64,000 nt of DNA from a virus. Shown piece after piece: positions 27,724 to 36,804 of the stretch (position 1 is its first letter; every line of letters begins with the position of its first letter). The stretch spans positions 62,001 through 126,000 of IMG/VR virus record IMGVR_UViG_3300032116_014939; one strand, given 5' to 3'. The notes beneath the pieces were generated by a model that was not told the origin of the DNA, searched no databases, and saw nothing but the letters and a program-made list of their open reading frames with translations. Both the position numbers and the translations under genes were made by a program.

Positions 27724-28968
27724 TTATAAATTTCCTGTTATTCTATCACACCATCCTTTAGATTCCGAGTGTGGCCAAACCACCCAATATTTAGGTTTTG
27801 AATCAGTTAAGAACTCTCTCCAAACTTTACAATAACCATCAGGGTCTCTTAGCATTCTATCAACTTCACCTTTATCAGCATCTTGTCTGTAAATGGTTTC
27901 ATCTAATTCATTATGGAACGCAACAACCCAAAAGTCATAATCCTTTTCAGGTACTTGAGTAAACCCAATATCAATACAATGTTTGAATACTGATGTAAAT
28001 GATTTTAACCATTCTTCTTCTGAATTGAAGTTATTTGGATTAGGTGGATAACCTTTATCTAATGTATATTGTTGAACGGCTCTCTTTGAAAAGAGTAGTC
28101 CTGAATATTTTTCATAATCTCTTAAACTTCTAACTTTACCAAAACCATATTTTCCGTGATTCATATTTTCCTCACCATCCATACCAAATAGAGAACGATT
28201 TTTCTTGTGAGCAAAATTATTCTTATCCACCCATTGTTTATCGTCGTCCCATTGTTTGGTTCTACCTTTGCGAGTATATTCATGCCAAATCAAAACTTTG
28301 TGTGGGTGGAATAAATCATATCCGTGAGTGTAAGCTCTTGCGGCAATTGAAATCTCTTCTCCGTGAAAATAAAACTCAGGGTCGTGTTGAACTTCTTTAG
28401 CGAACTTACCAAGAGTAAAACAGAAGTGAGCGGAATAAAATCTTGCGGTAACAGGTTCAGTTAGATTTTGCCAACCAGGAATTGTTTCAGGTAAAAAGAA
28501 AACCGCACCTTCAGGAATAAATCTATCAAACGCCATTCTCCACGGCTCGTTAACACGTAAACTTGGGTCATTGTCAGGGTCAAATGATGAAACATATCCT
28601 GTCAATAAAGGTTTCTTATATCCTTTCTTTTGAAGTTGTTTAATCATCTTAATCATCTCATCATCCCAATCTTCAGCAAACCTCATGTGTGAGTCAATTT
28701 GAAGAGTGTAATTTTCCTTATCATACACTTGTTGTATTTGATTTCTCGCCCAACATGCTCCTCTAGATTCATAATAAGGAATATCAATTATTCTAAATCT
28801 TTCATCATCTCTATATTCATCTAAATTATCAAAATTATCATCGCGATGATACTGACGAGCAATACCGAAAACTAAGTTTTCAGGTCGTTTAGCATTTTCT
28901 AATGCAGATTTTATAGTTGGGATTAACTGTGGGTCTCTATAAGACGCAACTTGTATAAAAATTTTCAT
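27724..28968 (-). CDS. GT60-type GlcNAc-transferase-like enzyme
   Basis: 414 aa. It starts MKIFIQVASYRDPQLIPTIK, followed by RPENLVFGIARQ, QIDSHMRF at ~89-96 (a DxH metal site in place of DxD), and FYFHGEEISIAARAYTHGYD at ~196-215. This order and these residues are characteristic of the GlcNAc family (GT60), whose known members include the Dictyostelium Skp1 polypeptide GlcNAc-transferase acting on hydroxyproline. It would use UDP-GlcNAc or a similar donor and probably a protein acceptor. It is the first gene of a five-gene glycosyltransferase run set between collagen-like fibre genes, which makes phage fibres plausible acceptors. The family call is firm; the acceptor is inference. Confidence 0.8.
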   Translation of the reverse strand: MKIFIQVASYRDPQLIPTIKSALENAKRPENLVFGIARQYHRDDNFDNLDEYRDDERFRIIDIPYYESRGACWARNQIQQVYDKENYTLQIDSHMRFAEDWDDEMIKMIKQLQKKGYKKPLLTGYVSSFDPDNDPSLRVNEPWRMAFDRFIPEGAVFFLPETIPGWQNLTEPVTARFYSAHFCFTLGKFAKEVQHDPEFYFHGEEISIAARAYTHGYDLFHPHKVLIWHEYTRKGRTKQWDDDKQWVDKNNFAHKKNRSLFGMDGEENMNHGKYGFGKVRSLRDYEKYSGLLFSKRAVQQYTLDKGYPPNPNNFNSEEEWLKSFTSVFKHCIDIGFTQVPEKDYDFWVVAFHNELDETIYRQDADKGEVDRMLRDPDGYCKVWREFLTDSKPKYWVVWPHSESKGWCDRITGNL

Positions 28969-29021
28969 GTAAACGTTTTACCCAAAATGTATTAATTTTA
29001 AATAAAAATTAAAGAAATAAA

Positions 29022-29828
29022 TTAATAAGTTTGAGCAGTTTGATATGTTTGTCTTGCAACAGTTGCAGTAAAGTTATTTACAGTATGTAGCGTAGTCCAT
29101 GTTGTTCCATTATTACTACCCGCAATAGTCCATGATTTAGGGTCTCTACTTTCAGCATCATTTGCGGTAGCCCATCTATATCCATTAAATGTTTTAGCAG
29201 TTGAGAACTGAAATATAAAATTAGTAACATTTCCGTTTGAGACAAAGTTTAAATCTAATCCTTTTGTTGCCAAATTACCATCAATTAATTTTGAGGGTTC
29301 TTCACCTACAGGATTACTACCACCAGGATTTGTAACGGTAACACCCGTCATACTTTGGTCAACACCATTTAACCTAAAAACAAATTCAGCAGCCTGTACA
29401 GCATTAGCATCAGGTGGCGATGTCTTTGTTTGAGTTATTTGCCATCTATAATAAGTAAATGAACTAACATAAGATGTCCAATATCCTGATGAGTTCAACC
29501 ATGTTTTAGCCGCGGATGCACTTGCAAATGTTTGTGGTGTTCCCGTAAAACTTGATACGTACTGAGACAAACTAATAAAGTTATTATCTGTCTTACCTGA
29601 TGTTCTCCAAAAACCAATATAAGCAGGAACTCCAACAGGATTTGGTTGTGTTCCTGATGGAACAGTATGAGCAATCACATAACCCAAATCTTCATCAGGC
29701 CCATTCCACCATCTTAAACCTGTGGATGTAAACCCACTTGTTGGTGTACCAATAGCAATACTTCCGACTTGTTCTGTCCCTGATATTGTTGAACCTGTGT
29801 TATATGCGAAGGGTCTTGATGTTGCCAT
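29022..29828 (-). CDS. Tail protein with discoidin-like (F5/8 type C) domain
   Basis: 268 aa. The C-terminal ~140 residues resemble a galactose-binding, discoidin-like fold: a YYRWQITQTK strand, EPSKLIDGNLATKGLD, FNGYRWATANDAESRDPKSW, then TIAGSNNGTTWTTL. Those are the signature strands of F5/8 type C/CBM32 domains, which often bind glycans. The N-terminal ~120 residues (RPFAYNTGSTISGTEQVG; GLRWWNGPDEDLGYVIAH) are a separate module of unknown family, perhaps for tail attachment. It lies between the lectin-like LamG gene and the glycosyltransferase cluster. A role in binding host surface sugar is inferred. Confidence 0.65.
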   Translation of the reverse strand: MATSRPFAYNTGSTISGTEQVGSIAIGTPTSGFTSTGLRWWNGPDEDLGYVIAHTVPSGTQPNPVGVPAYIGFWRTSGKTDNNFISLSQYVSSFTGTPQTFASASAAKTWLNSSGYWTSYVSSFTYYRWQITQTKTSPPDANAVQAAEFVFRLNGVDQSMTGVTVTNPGGSNPVGEEPSKLIDGNLATKGLDLNFVSNGNVTNFIFQFSTAKTFNGYRWATANDAESRDPKSWTIAGSNNGTTWTTLHTVNNFTATVARQTYQTAQTY

Positions 29829-29833
29829 TTTAT

Positions 29834-31651
29834 TTATAATCCATATTTTGATTTAGTATTATTATAGTTTGTTGTTACATCACTGGCGGTTAATCCTGTG
29901 GTATAAAAATAACAGGCACCTATTTTACCATTTAAATAAAGTGATGATATACCAGTACCAATGTAACCCAAATAAAGAGGGTTAGTTTCACTATATGTAT
30001 CAGTACCATGAGCGGTTGTTATATATTCGGTATTATTAATATACACTTTGGTGGTATTAGCAGTTGAGGTAATTCGTGAAACAAATGTAAATAAATACCA
30101 AGTATTAATTGAAACGGTTAACGTAGAGTCGGATATTTTTTGAACCCCCGTTCCATTTGTAACTACCCTCACAACGCCAGCATTCGAGAATAACCCACCC
30201 CAATACCCATCAAATCCAAATGAACTGGATAGTTTTCCAAAGACCGGAACTTGTTGACCTGAACTAGGTAAAACGTCAAATTTAACCCAAACTTGTATTG
30301 TTCTTTGGGTTGTAGTATTTAAACTAAGATTAGCAGTATGAGGTATACTTATTGTATTACTAGTCCCATTTAAATCAAAAATACCTCCGTCAGTAGACAA
30401 CCAAGTGGCACCATTTATAGTTGCGTTATTCCCATTCCCCGTTTCATCAGTCCAAGTACCACTAACATAATTAGTTGCATCTAACTTCATAAATAAATTA
30501 CTACTAATTACCCCACCCTCACTTGTTGATGACGGAGTAATTGTTGGTGTTGGTGTAATTGTATTTGTTGGGGTTTGTGTTGGTGTTGGAGTATTAGTTT
30601 GAGTGTTAGTAGGTGTAATTGTTGGTGTTATTGAAGGTGTTGGAGTTTGAGTATTAGTTGGAGTTGGAGTAGGTGATGGTGAAATAAATCTTGATGAAAA
30701 TGAATTAAAGTTTGTTAACACTTCTGTTGAACTTAAAACTCTATTGTAAGTCATTGCAATTGAAACTCTACCATTTAATAAATTACCTCCTGCGCCATAA
30801 GAACCAATCCTTGTAGAACCATTACCACTTACAGGTGTTTTTTGAGCAGTATATGTACTATCCTGAACACCATTAACATATAGAATGAAACCATTTGTTG
30901 TGTCAAAAGTAAGACATGCATTATACCAAACACCATTACTAAAACTTGTTGTTGAGGGATAAACACCATAATTACCCCAATTTGAGTGTCCACAGTATAA
31001 TTTATTTGAACCTGCAAAATACATAAAGTGTCCACCCGTATCGCTACTTAATAAGTTGTTATCAGCAGTTGAGTTTAGGTAAAACCAAACGTTTTTAGTA
31101 TATGCTGTTATTCCAACAGGAGTACCTGCAACGTTAACATATTGATTACTTCCGTTAAATGTAAGGTATCCATTATTACTTGAACTGAATGTCGGAGTAT
31201 TAATTAATGTTCCGTTGTTACCACTAAAACTTAAATCATCCCATCGTGAACCACTTCTTGGATATGATGAAACATAACCAGCATCAAGTAATAATGTTAA
31301 TCCATTAGTTACAATATCAGGATAATCAAGGTTAACACAAATAAGTCCTGTTTGACCTGTATACCATCCTAACGCTTCGTTAGCGGTACTAAATGTTTGA
31401 CCTGCAAATCCTTGAGTAAACCCAATAAGTTCTGAGTCGTTTTGAGCAACCACTATGGATGGTCCGGCAACAGCCTTGTTTCCATACATGGTATAACCAC
31501 CTGATGGTGGTATAATAGAATTCCAAAATCCTGTAACACTTGTTGGCCCGTATTCCGCACCTTCATTAATACCTAAAACCCAATCCTTAACTTTAATCGT
31601 ATTAGGATGAAAGGACGTTGAGTATTTTATTTTATTTGGTGGTATTGGCAT
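29834..31651 (-). CDS. Tail protein with two LamG/ConA-like domains
   Basis: 605 aa from the ATG at 31651, which overlaps the stop of the 1370-aa fibre gene (TAATG). A longer start at 31681 lies within that gene and is disfavoured. Residues ~1-100 form an N-terminal module (VLGINEGAEYGPTSVTGFW). A LamG-like jellyroll follows at ~105-290 (GNNGTLINTPTF, YLTFNGSNQYV, RIGSYGAGGNLLNGRVS). A Thr-Pro linker occurs at ~325-375, and a second LamG-like domain at ~380-605 (NGNNATINGATWL, KIGACYFYTTGL). Such domains commonly bind carbohydrate, so this is a candidate receptor-binding protein. The assignment is from motif order and not a search. Confidence 0.7.
   Translation of the reverse strand: MPIPPNKIKYSTSFHPNTIKVKDWVLGINEGAEYGPTSVTGFWNSIIPPSGGYTMYGNKAVAGPSIVVAQNDSELIGFTQGFAGQTFSTANEALGWYTGQTGLICVNLDYPDIVTNGLTLLLDAGYVSSYPRSGSRWDDLSFSGNNGTLINTPTFSSSNNGYLTFNGSNQYVNVAGTPVGITAYTKNVWFYLNSTADNNLLSSDTGGHFMYFAGSNKLYCGHSNWGNYGVYPSTTSFSNGVWYNACLTFDTTNGFILYVNGVQDSTYTAQKTPVSGNGSTRIGSYGAGGNLLNGRVSIAMTYNRVLSSTEVLTNFNSFSSRFISPSPTPTPTNTQTPTPSITPTITPTNTQTNTPTPTQTPTNTITPTPTITPSSTSEGGVISSNLFMKLDATNYVSGTWTDETGNGNNATINGATWLSTDGGIFDLNGTSNTISIPHTANLSLNTTTQRTIQVWVKFDVLPSSGQQVPVFGKLSSSFGFDGYWGGLFSNAGVVRVVTNGTGVQKISDSTLTVSINTWYLFTFVSRITSTANTTKVYINNTEYITTAHGTDTYSETNPLYLGYIGTGISSLYLNGKIGACYFYTTGLTASDVTTNYNNTKSKYGL
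30534..30680 (-). repeat. Thr-Pro linker coding repeat
   Basis: Imperfect short repeats encode [20 protein letters not shown]-type sequence joining the two LamG-like domains. It is related in style to linkers at 22990-23121 and 36325-36555. Confidence 0.75.
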
Positions 31652-34600
31652 TATCTTGCAACTTCTGTTATTCTTAACCACATTGATGTAGCCCCATTTA
31701 CTATTGTAATACTATCATCCGCAGAATCTCTACGACACGCAACAACTACTGATTTTGCAGTAGTGTTAGAGTTAGTATATCTTCCCGTTAATGGAAACAA
31801 TACACCACTACGATTACCATTTACAGTACTTTGTTTTGAATATGTTATTTCACTACCATCAATTTTTATTCTAGAAAAATATGAGTCATTACCTGTACCA
31901 CTAGCAAAACTATAATCCGCTAAATGATAATGTATCACTAAATAACTTGTAGAACTTAATGGTGTATAACTATAAGTAACAAAATCAGTATCCGAAGTAC
32001 TGGTAGCAATAGTTGTAGTACTAACAGTTACCTCAGTATTACTCAAAATAATATCGTTAATTACCTGACCGGCTCTCCATGCATTAGCCTTTATAAATCC
32101 TGTAAATACCACATTACCTGAAGTGTCTACGGCCATCTTTACAGCCCCACCAGTTTCATTTAATTTATTTGTGATACGAACTAACTGTCCACTTAAAACA
32201 TCAAATGAACCGTTCCAACTATCAATACCATAGTTTGAATTATTAGCATAATAAAACAAAACACCCGGAGTATCTGTACTATTATTATCAAGAATAACAT
32301 CACCAGTAGCTGACCCCGCCCTTGTAAATGTTCCGTTACCAAGAGAGGTTACACCTGTAGTACTTATATTACCAGTAATAGTCGTGGAACCAATAATTGT
32401 TGTATCACCTGTTACCGCCAGTTTAATTCCATCAAAAGTCATTTTAGCTTGAGCAACCGCAGCGTTAGCTGTTCCATCAGATGTTAATATTCTATTACTA
32501 CCCGGACTTGTAATTGTAGTAAATCCAGTACCTGATGTTCCAGCAGAACCTGAACTACCCGATGAACCTGATGTACCAGAACTACCTGACGTACCAGAGC
32601 TACCACTCGTTCCTGATGTACCCGAAGAACCTCTTGAACCTGATGTACCACTACTTCCACTTGACCCTGAAGAACCTGATGTTCCACTTATCCCATCTAA
32701 ACCACTTGTTCCCGATGAACCACCATTACCTGAGGTACCACTACTTCCTGACGTTCCTGAAGAACCCGATGAACCACTACTACCACTAGTACCTGAACTA
32801 CCCGAAGACCCTGATGTCCCACTACTTCCACTTGAGCCCGAACTTCCCGAAGAACCACTAGTTCCAGATGTACCTGAAGTTCCGTTAACACCACCTGTCT
32901 GATAATATGTATTACCACTAGTATCAACAACAACATAACGAGTATTTCCTGTTGAACTTGTAATTCCTGTAACAGTTAAACTACTTGTTGTTGTTCTACC
33001 TGAACCATTAAAATGAATTCTATCAATACCTGAACCATCTTGAATAACTAACACATTGTCGGCATCCGACGCACTACCTCTTCTAAAAGTAATTCCATCA
33101 AGAGTTGAGTTAGTTGTTATTTCTGGTTCAGATGAGTTGTTATATGCTTGTTGTAATGTAGTTGTCGCAACACCTCCCGCAGAACCTACAGTTTCACCAA
33201 ATTTTGATGCAAAAAAGAATTGAGCTTTAGATGAATCACTTAAATCAGTTGCAGTACTTACAACTGATAAAACACCAATTAAAATACCATTACTTGTAAA
33301 ATTACTAAACGTATTAAATTGTTCAGTTGCAAGACCAGCGATTGCTGCAGATAACTGATTATATTCTGTTTGACCATATTGAACTCTAAATTGACCATTT
33401 TGAACCAAATAAATTCTTTGGTTGGTTGCCTTTGTTCCTGTAAGAGGAGTAACAACTCCACCAACATCATAATTTAACGGGTCAATAAATGTTGTATTTG
33501 ATGCGGTACCACCTGTTTGTGTTCGATATTGAAAAGTACAAGGACTTGTACCTGTAACATATAACGCGTTTGGAGTTAGTGTACTTGACGCAAAATTAAT
33601 ACCTAAACCATAAAGATATCCTGCACTTGTATTAAAACTTAAATTAACACCATTAGCTGACGGATATATTCCACCATTTATAAGATTAATAGGAACAAAC
33701 ATGTCCCTGAGTTGAGCTAATGGAGATAGTACAAAATCAGGTTGACTGAACGCGTTAATAATATTTGTTTTGTTTGCATGACCTAATTTACCTAAAAATA
33801 TATTTTGTCTTCTTTGTTGTTCCGTTAGTTCAATATTTGATTGAGCAATAGTCGACCCACTTGTAAGATATACCCAAGTCTCAGTATCAGTATTAACATA
33901 TATTGCAGTATGAGTACCACCACTATAATCAACATAATAGATTTGAGGACTTAATGGATTTGTTGTATCATCAACTATCCACCCTTTAACAGGTGCAACT
34001 CTAAACGTTGTTGTGGATACAATTGATAATCCTGTAAATACAAATACACCTGTTGAGTTATTAACAGTACTTCTATCTTGTCCTAAAATTACCCATTGAG
34101 AACCATTACTCACAAGTTGTGCGGCGTTTGTTTCACTTAGAATTAATAAAGTTTTATCGTCAATCTTTTCACTCCCATAGGGTAGAATAGTTACCGCACC
34201 TCCACCATTATTTTTGATAGCTAATAGTCGACCTTGAATACCAACTGCGGTTGGTAATTGTACATTAAAGGTACCACCAGTAATGTCCACCATATAATCT
34301 GAAGGTGTAATATTATATGTACTAGTAACGGTTTTTTGAGGAAATGTGATACCACCTGTAGATGTTATCCCACTAGTCTGAGTTAAACCTGTAACAGTTA
34401 AAGTACTAGCGGTTAATCCGCTTGTAAAATAAGTATTACCATAAACAGTTCCACCAGTTAATGGTAAGTAATCACCACTAACACCTCCACCACCTGGTAT
34501 GGTAACTGTAACCGCAGGACCTCCTGTTGCATTAACACCTGAGCCAACAAAATCAATAGATGTTACCCCTGATGTTAATAAACTACCTTCGTTATAAATC

Positions 34601-35763
34601 GATATAGCGTTTCCTGATATACCACTACTTCCTGAACTACCAGAAGAACCCGGAGAACCTGTTGGACCTGAAGTACCCGATGTACCAGAACTTCCTGATG
34701 ACCCACTACTACCTGATGAACCTGAACTACCATTTGTACCAGTACCTCCACCTCCACCATTAACAGGAATAACTGTAACAATCAAAGAAGGGATTGCCGG
34801 ATGTAACGCAGTTGCCGCCTGAGCATATAAAGATATATTAGTATTATCTGTCGCCCACATTAATTCAACATATGTTCCAGCGGTAACTGTAACCAAGAAG
34901 TCCCAAGCCGCAACAACATATCTATTATTAGTTTGAACTGTAACTTGAGTATCAGTATAAGGAACGTCAACACCATTTTGCCTTAACCATATATCAACAT
35001 CTTCACCCGAACCACCACCTCCATTATTACTTAATTGAACTGAAAATTGGATGTCATATGTTCCCGCACTTGCGAAAGTAATCTGACTACCCGAAACAAT
35101 TGTGATACCACTAGCCTCAGCGACACTATTTAACCTCATTGGATAAGCGGTATTAATCAAAGAAGCGGTTTGTCCTGAAGTATCATAGAATGAACCATAA
35201 GCATTCGCTCCCGTAACACCACCTGACGAACCCGTTACAAACTTTCTCCATACCGCAGTAGTATATGTTGCCCCACTAACATCTTCAATAGTGTTAGCCG
35301 TCCAAGAATTAATAAACGACTGACCCGCAGCCGTTTTATTATTTATTGTTGTTCCAAAATTAGAAACCTGAGCACATCCCGTACTAGCAGTCGCAGCATT
35401 AAATAACGTCTCGTAATCATTAATATGGTATTGATAAACTTGGTCAACCTCATAAACATAAGCCAACATACCAAGTCGTCTTCTACCTGATGAGATGTTA
35501 TCTGAAGCCAAAGTAATTACATCAGGTGACCAAGCATCTCCCGTTCCTTTTGTAAACTCAATAGGAATAGTATTACCCGAATATTCAATACTTCCCGTGG
35601 TACCTGATGGTATTGTATAATAGAGGTCAGATAAACTGAACACCTCCATGTAACCACCCGTATTATTAACACTGAAAGTAGTACCATACGTATTGTTTCT
35701 TGGTACAGTTTGTGTTCCATTTGCTTGGATAGATGATATTGGGTTTTTATATGGGAAACTCAT
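31651..35763 (-). CDS. Collagen-like multidomain tail fibre (1370 aa)
   Basis: Residues ~1-180 form the N-terminal attachment-like module shared with the 1998-aa fibre (NPISSIQANGT, DNISSGRRRLGMLAYV). A C1q/TNF-like jellyroll lies at ~180-335 (YPMRLNSV, ITFASAGTYDIQFSVQLSN, VELMWATDN). A short collagen-like block covers ~340-384. A long beta region follows at ~400-955 and includes a copy of the SGGTFxxxLPTAVGxQG module of the 2636-aa fibre. A second collagen-like block spans ~958-1078. The C-terminal ~290 residues start GTGFTTITSPGSNRILTSDG, as in the 1998-aa fibre. It is probably a trimeric fibre that presents its C-terminal domain to the host. Confidence 0.75.
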   Translation of the reverse strand: MSFPYKNPISSIQANGTQTVPRNNTYGTTFSVNNTGGYMEVFSLSDLYYTIPSGTTGSIEYSGNTIPIEFTKGTGDAWSPDVITLASDNISSGRRRLGMLAYVYEVDQVYQYHINDYETLFNAATASTGCAQVSNFGTTINNKTAAGQSFINSWTANTIEDVSGATYTTAVWRKFVTGSSGGVTGANAYGSFYDTSGQTASLINTAYPMRLNSVAEASGITIVSGSQITFASAGTYDIQFSVQLSNNGGGGSGEDVDIWLRQNGVDVPYTDTQVTVQTNNRYVVAAWDFLVTVTAGTYVELMWATDNTNISLYAQAATALHPAIPSLIVTVIPVNGGGGGTGTNGSSGSSGSSGSSGSSGTSGTSGPTGSPGSSGSSGSSGISGNAISIYNEGSLLTSGVTSIDFVGSGVNATGGPAVTVTIPGGGGVSGDYLPLTGGTVYGNTYFTSGLTASTLTVTGLTQTSGITSTGGITFPQKTVTSTYNITPSDYMVDITGGTFNVQLPTAVGIQGRLLAIKNNGGGAVTILPYGSEKIDDKTLLILSETNAAQLVSNGSQWVILGQDRSTVNNSTGVFVFTGLSIVSTTTFRVAPVKGWIVDDTTNPLSPQIYYVDYSGGTHTAIYVNTDTETWVYLTSGSTIAQSNIELTEQQRRQNIFLGKLGHANKTNIINAFSQPDFVLSPLAQLRDMFVPINLINGGIYPSANGVNLSFNTSAGYLYGLGINFASSTLTPNALYVTGTSPCTFQYRTQTGGTASNTTFIDPLNYDVGGVVTPLTGTKATNQRIYLVQNGQFRVQYGQTEYNQLSAAIAGLATEQFNTFSNFTSNGILIGVLSVVSTATDLSDSSKAQFFFASKFGETVGSAGGVATTTLQQAYNNSSEPEITTNSTLDGITFRRGSASDADNVLVIQDGSGIDRIHFNGSGRTTTSSLTVTGITSSTGNTRYVVVDTSGNTYYQTGGVNGTSGTSGTSGSSGSSGSSGSSGTSGSSGSSGTSGSSGSSGSSGTSGSSGTSGNGGSSGTSGLDGISGTSGSSGSSGSSGTSGSRGSSGTSGTSGSSGTSGSSGTSGSSGSSGSAGTSGTGFTTITSPGSNRILTSDGTANAAVAQAKMTFDGIKLAVTGDTTIIGSTTITGNISTTGVTSLGNGTFTRAGSATGDVILDNNSTDTPGVLFYYANNSNYGIDSWNGSFDVLSGQLVRITNKLNETGGAVKMAVDTSGNVVFTGFIKANAWRAGQVINDIILSNTEVTVSTTTIATSTSDTDFVTYSYTPLSSTSYLVIHYHLADYSFASGTGNDSYFSRIKIDGSEITYSKQSTVNGNRSGVLFPLTGRYTNSNTTAKSVVVACRRDSADDSITIVNGATSMWLRITEVAR
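32530..32890 (-). repeat. Short collagen-like coding repeat
   Basis: About 360 bases encode Gly-Ser-Ser/Gly-Thr-Ser triplets with rare GLD and GIS units. A second, shorter block lies at 34610-34745. Confidence 0.85.
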
Positions 35764-35772
35764 TTACTATAA

Positions 35773-36777
35773 TTATATATCAACCTTACTTCCTCTAAAA
35801 TAAAGGTCGTAAGTATTATCCAATTCAAATGTATTTGATGGGTATGTAGTATAAACTCTATAAGTTGTTTTTGCAATAGTATTACCCGTATAAGTAAATG
35901 TATTAGTATAAATTGTCGGTTCCATCTTTACACTTGTAAAGACATTTGGATTTACAATTCCTAAATCAATCTCAATCTGATATTGGTTATTTGTTAAATT
36001 AGTCGGTATTATCCAAGTGTACCATGCTTTACATCCAATAGTATTTTCAGGTACTTTAACTGTTGGGAAATTATATCGAATATACGGATTACCATATGTA
36101 TCAAATCCCCCACTTGTTCCTGGCACAATTTGTTTTATAATACTTGGAAACAATCCTGTTGTCCATCCCGAAAAATTAACATATTTATTCATGTCCAAAT
36201 CAAATGTACTCGCTGAACTACTCGGTTGTGTAGTATTTGTAAACCCATAAAAACTTGAGCCAAGTGAGTTCATGTATGAACCAATACTTGATGAACCTGA
36301 ATACGGTTCAATGAATAAATAAGCGTAAATAGGAGTTTCAGGTGTCACAGTTGGAGTAGGGGTTCTTGTAACAGTTGGAGTAATTGTCTGAGTTGGGGTA
36401 TGAGATGGTGTAACTGTTTGTGTAGGTGTAATACTTGGTGTTATACTCGGTGTCGGTGTAAATGATGGAGTGATACTTGGTGTTGGAGTATTTGACGGAG
36501 TTAAAGAAATTGTTGGAGTAACACTTGGAGTAATACTTGGTGTTGGTGTTGGTGTTACACATATATATTCTTGTGTAAAAACACATCCTGTTGAATCAAC
36601 TATTTTAATTAAAACTTTTGGTGCCGATGAATATGGACTCGGAATATTAAAACTAACAGATGGTGGAATATAATCATATATAGTTGTCACAGTTTGACAA
36701 GAATATTGAAATATATCACAAACTGAAATAACATAAGGAGGTGTTCCTCCCAAACTATCTATTGTTACTAAACTCAT
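35773..36777 (-). CDS. Chimeric adhesin: SprB-like domain, Thr-Pro linker, C-terminal domain
   Basis: 334 aa. The N-terminal ~75 residues ([20 protein letters not shown]) match the complete 73-aa protein at 4679-4900. A Thr/Pro linker of ~75 residues ([20 protein letters not shown]) follows. The C-terminal ~185 residues are related to the end of the 401-aa protein at 22344-23549. The protein is thus a recombination of two modules found separately elsewhere in this genome. The TATTTAT motif at 36784-36790 lies 6 bases upstream of the ATG. It is probably a virion surface protein; its partner and receptor are unknown. Confidence 0.65.
   Translation of the reverse strand: MSLVTIDSLGGTPPYVISVCDIFQYSCQTVTTIYDYIPPSVSFNIPSPYSSAPKVLIKIVDSTGCVFTQEYICVTPTPTPSITPSVTPTISLTPSNTPTPSITPSFTPTPSITPSITPTQTVTPSHTPTQTITPTVTRTPTPTVTPETPIYAYLFIEPYSGSSSIGSYMNSLGSSFYGFTNTTQPSSSASTFDLDMNKYVNFSGWTTGLFPSIIKQIVPGTSGGFDTYGNPYIRYNFPTVKVPENTIGCKAWYTWIIPTNLTNNQYQIEIDLGIVNPNVFTSVKMEPTIYTNTFTYTGNTIAKTTYRVYTTYPSNTFELDNTYDLYFRGSKVDI
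36325..36555 (-). repeat. Thr-Pro linker coding repeat
   Basis: The longest of the three Thr-Pro linkers, made of TPT, TPS, TQT and TNT units. Part of its amino-acid order is shared with the linker at 22990-23121, but the codons differ, which indicates old homology or convergence. Confidence 0.75.
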
Positions 36778-36783
36778 TTAATG

Positions 36784-36790
36784 ATAAATA
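36784..36790 (-). promoter_or_regulatory. TATTTAT motif, candidate late promoter element
   Basis: The coding strand reads AAACTATTTATCATTAA directly before the ATG at 36777, a gap of 6 bases. Confidence 0.4.
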
Positions 36791-36804
36791 GTTTTTCAAC
36801 TATT

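Noticed and set aside
29831-29838. TATAAATA on the coding strand, identical to the T4 late promoter
   Set aside because: It overlaps a stop codon, is a single occurrence and leaves only two bases before the ATG; in this window TATTTAT is the recurrent word.
31652-31681. N-terminal extension of the double-LamG protein
   Set aside because: The extension lies within the end of the 1370-aa gene; the TAATG start at 31651 matches the coupling style of neighbouring genes.
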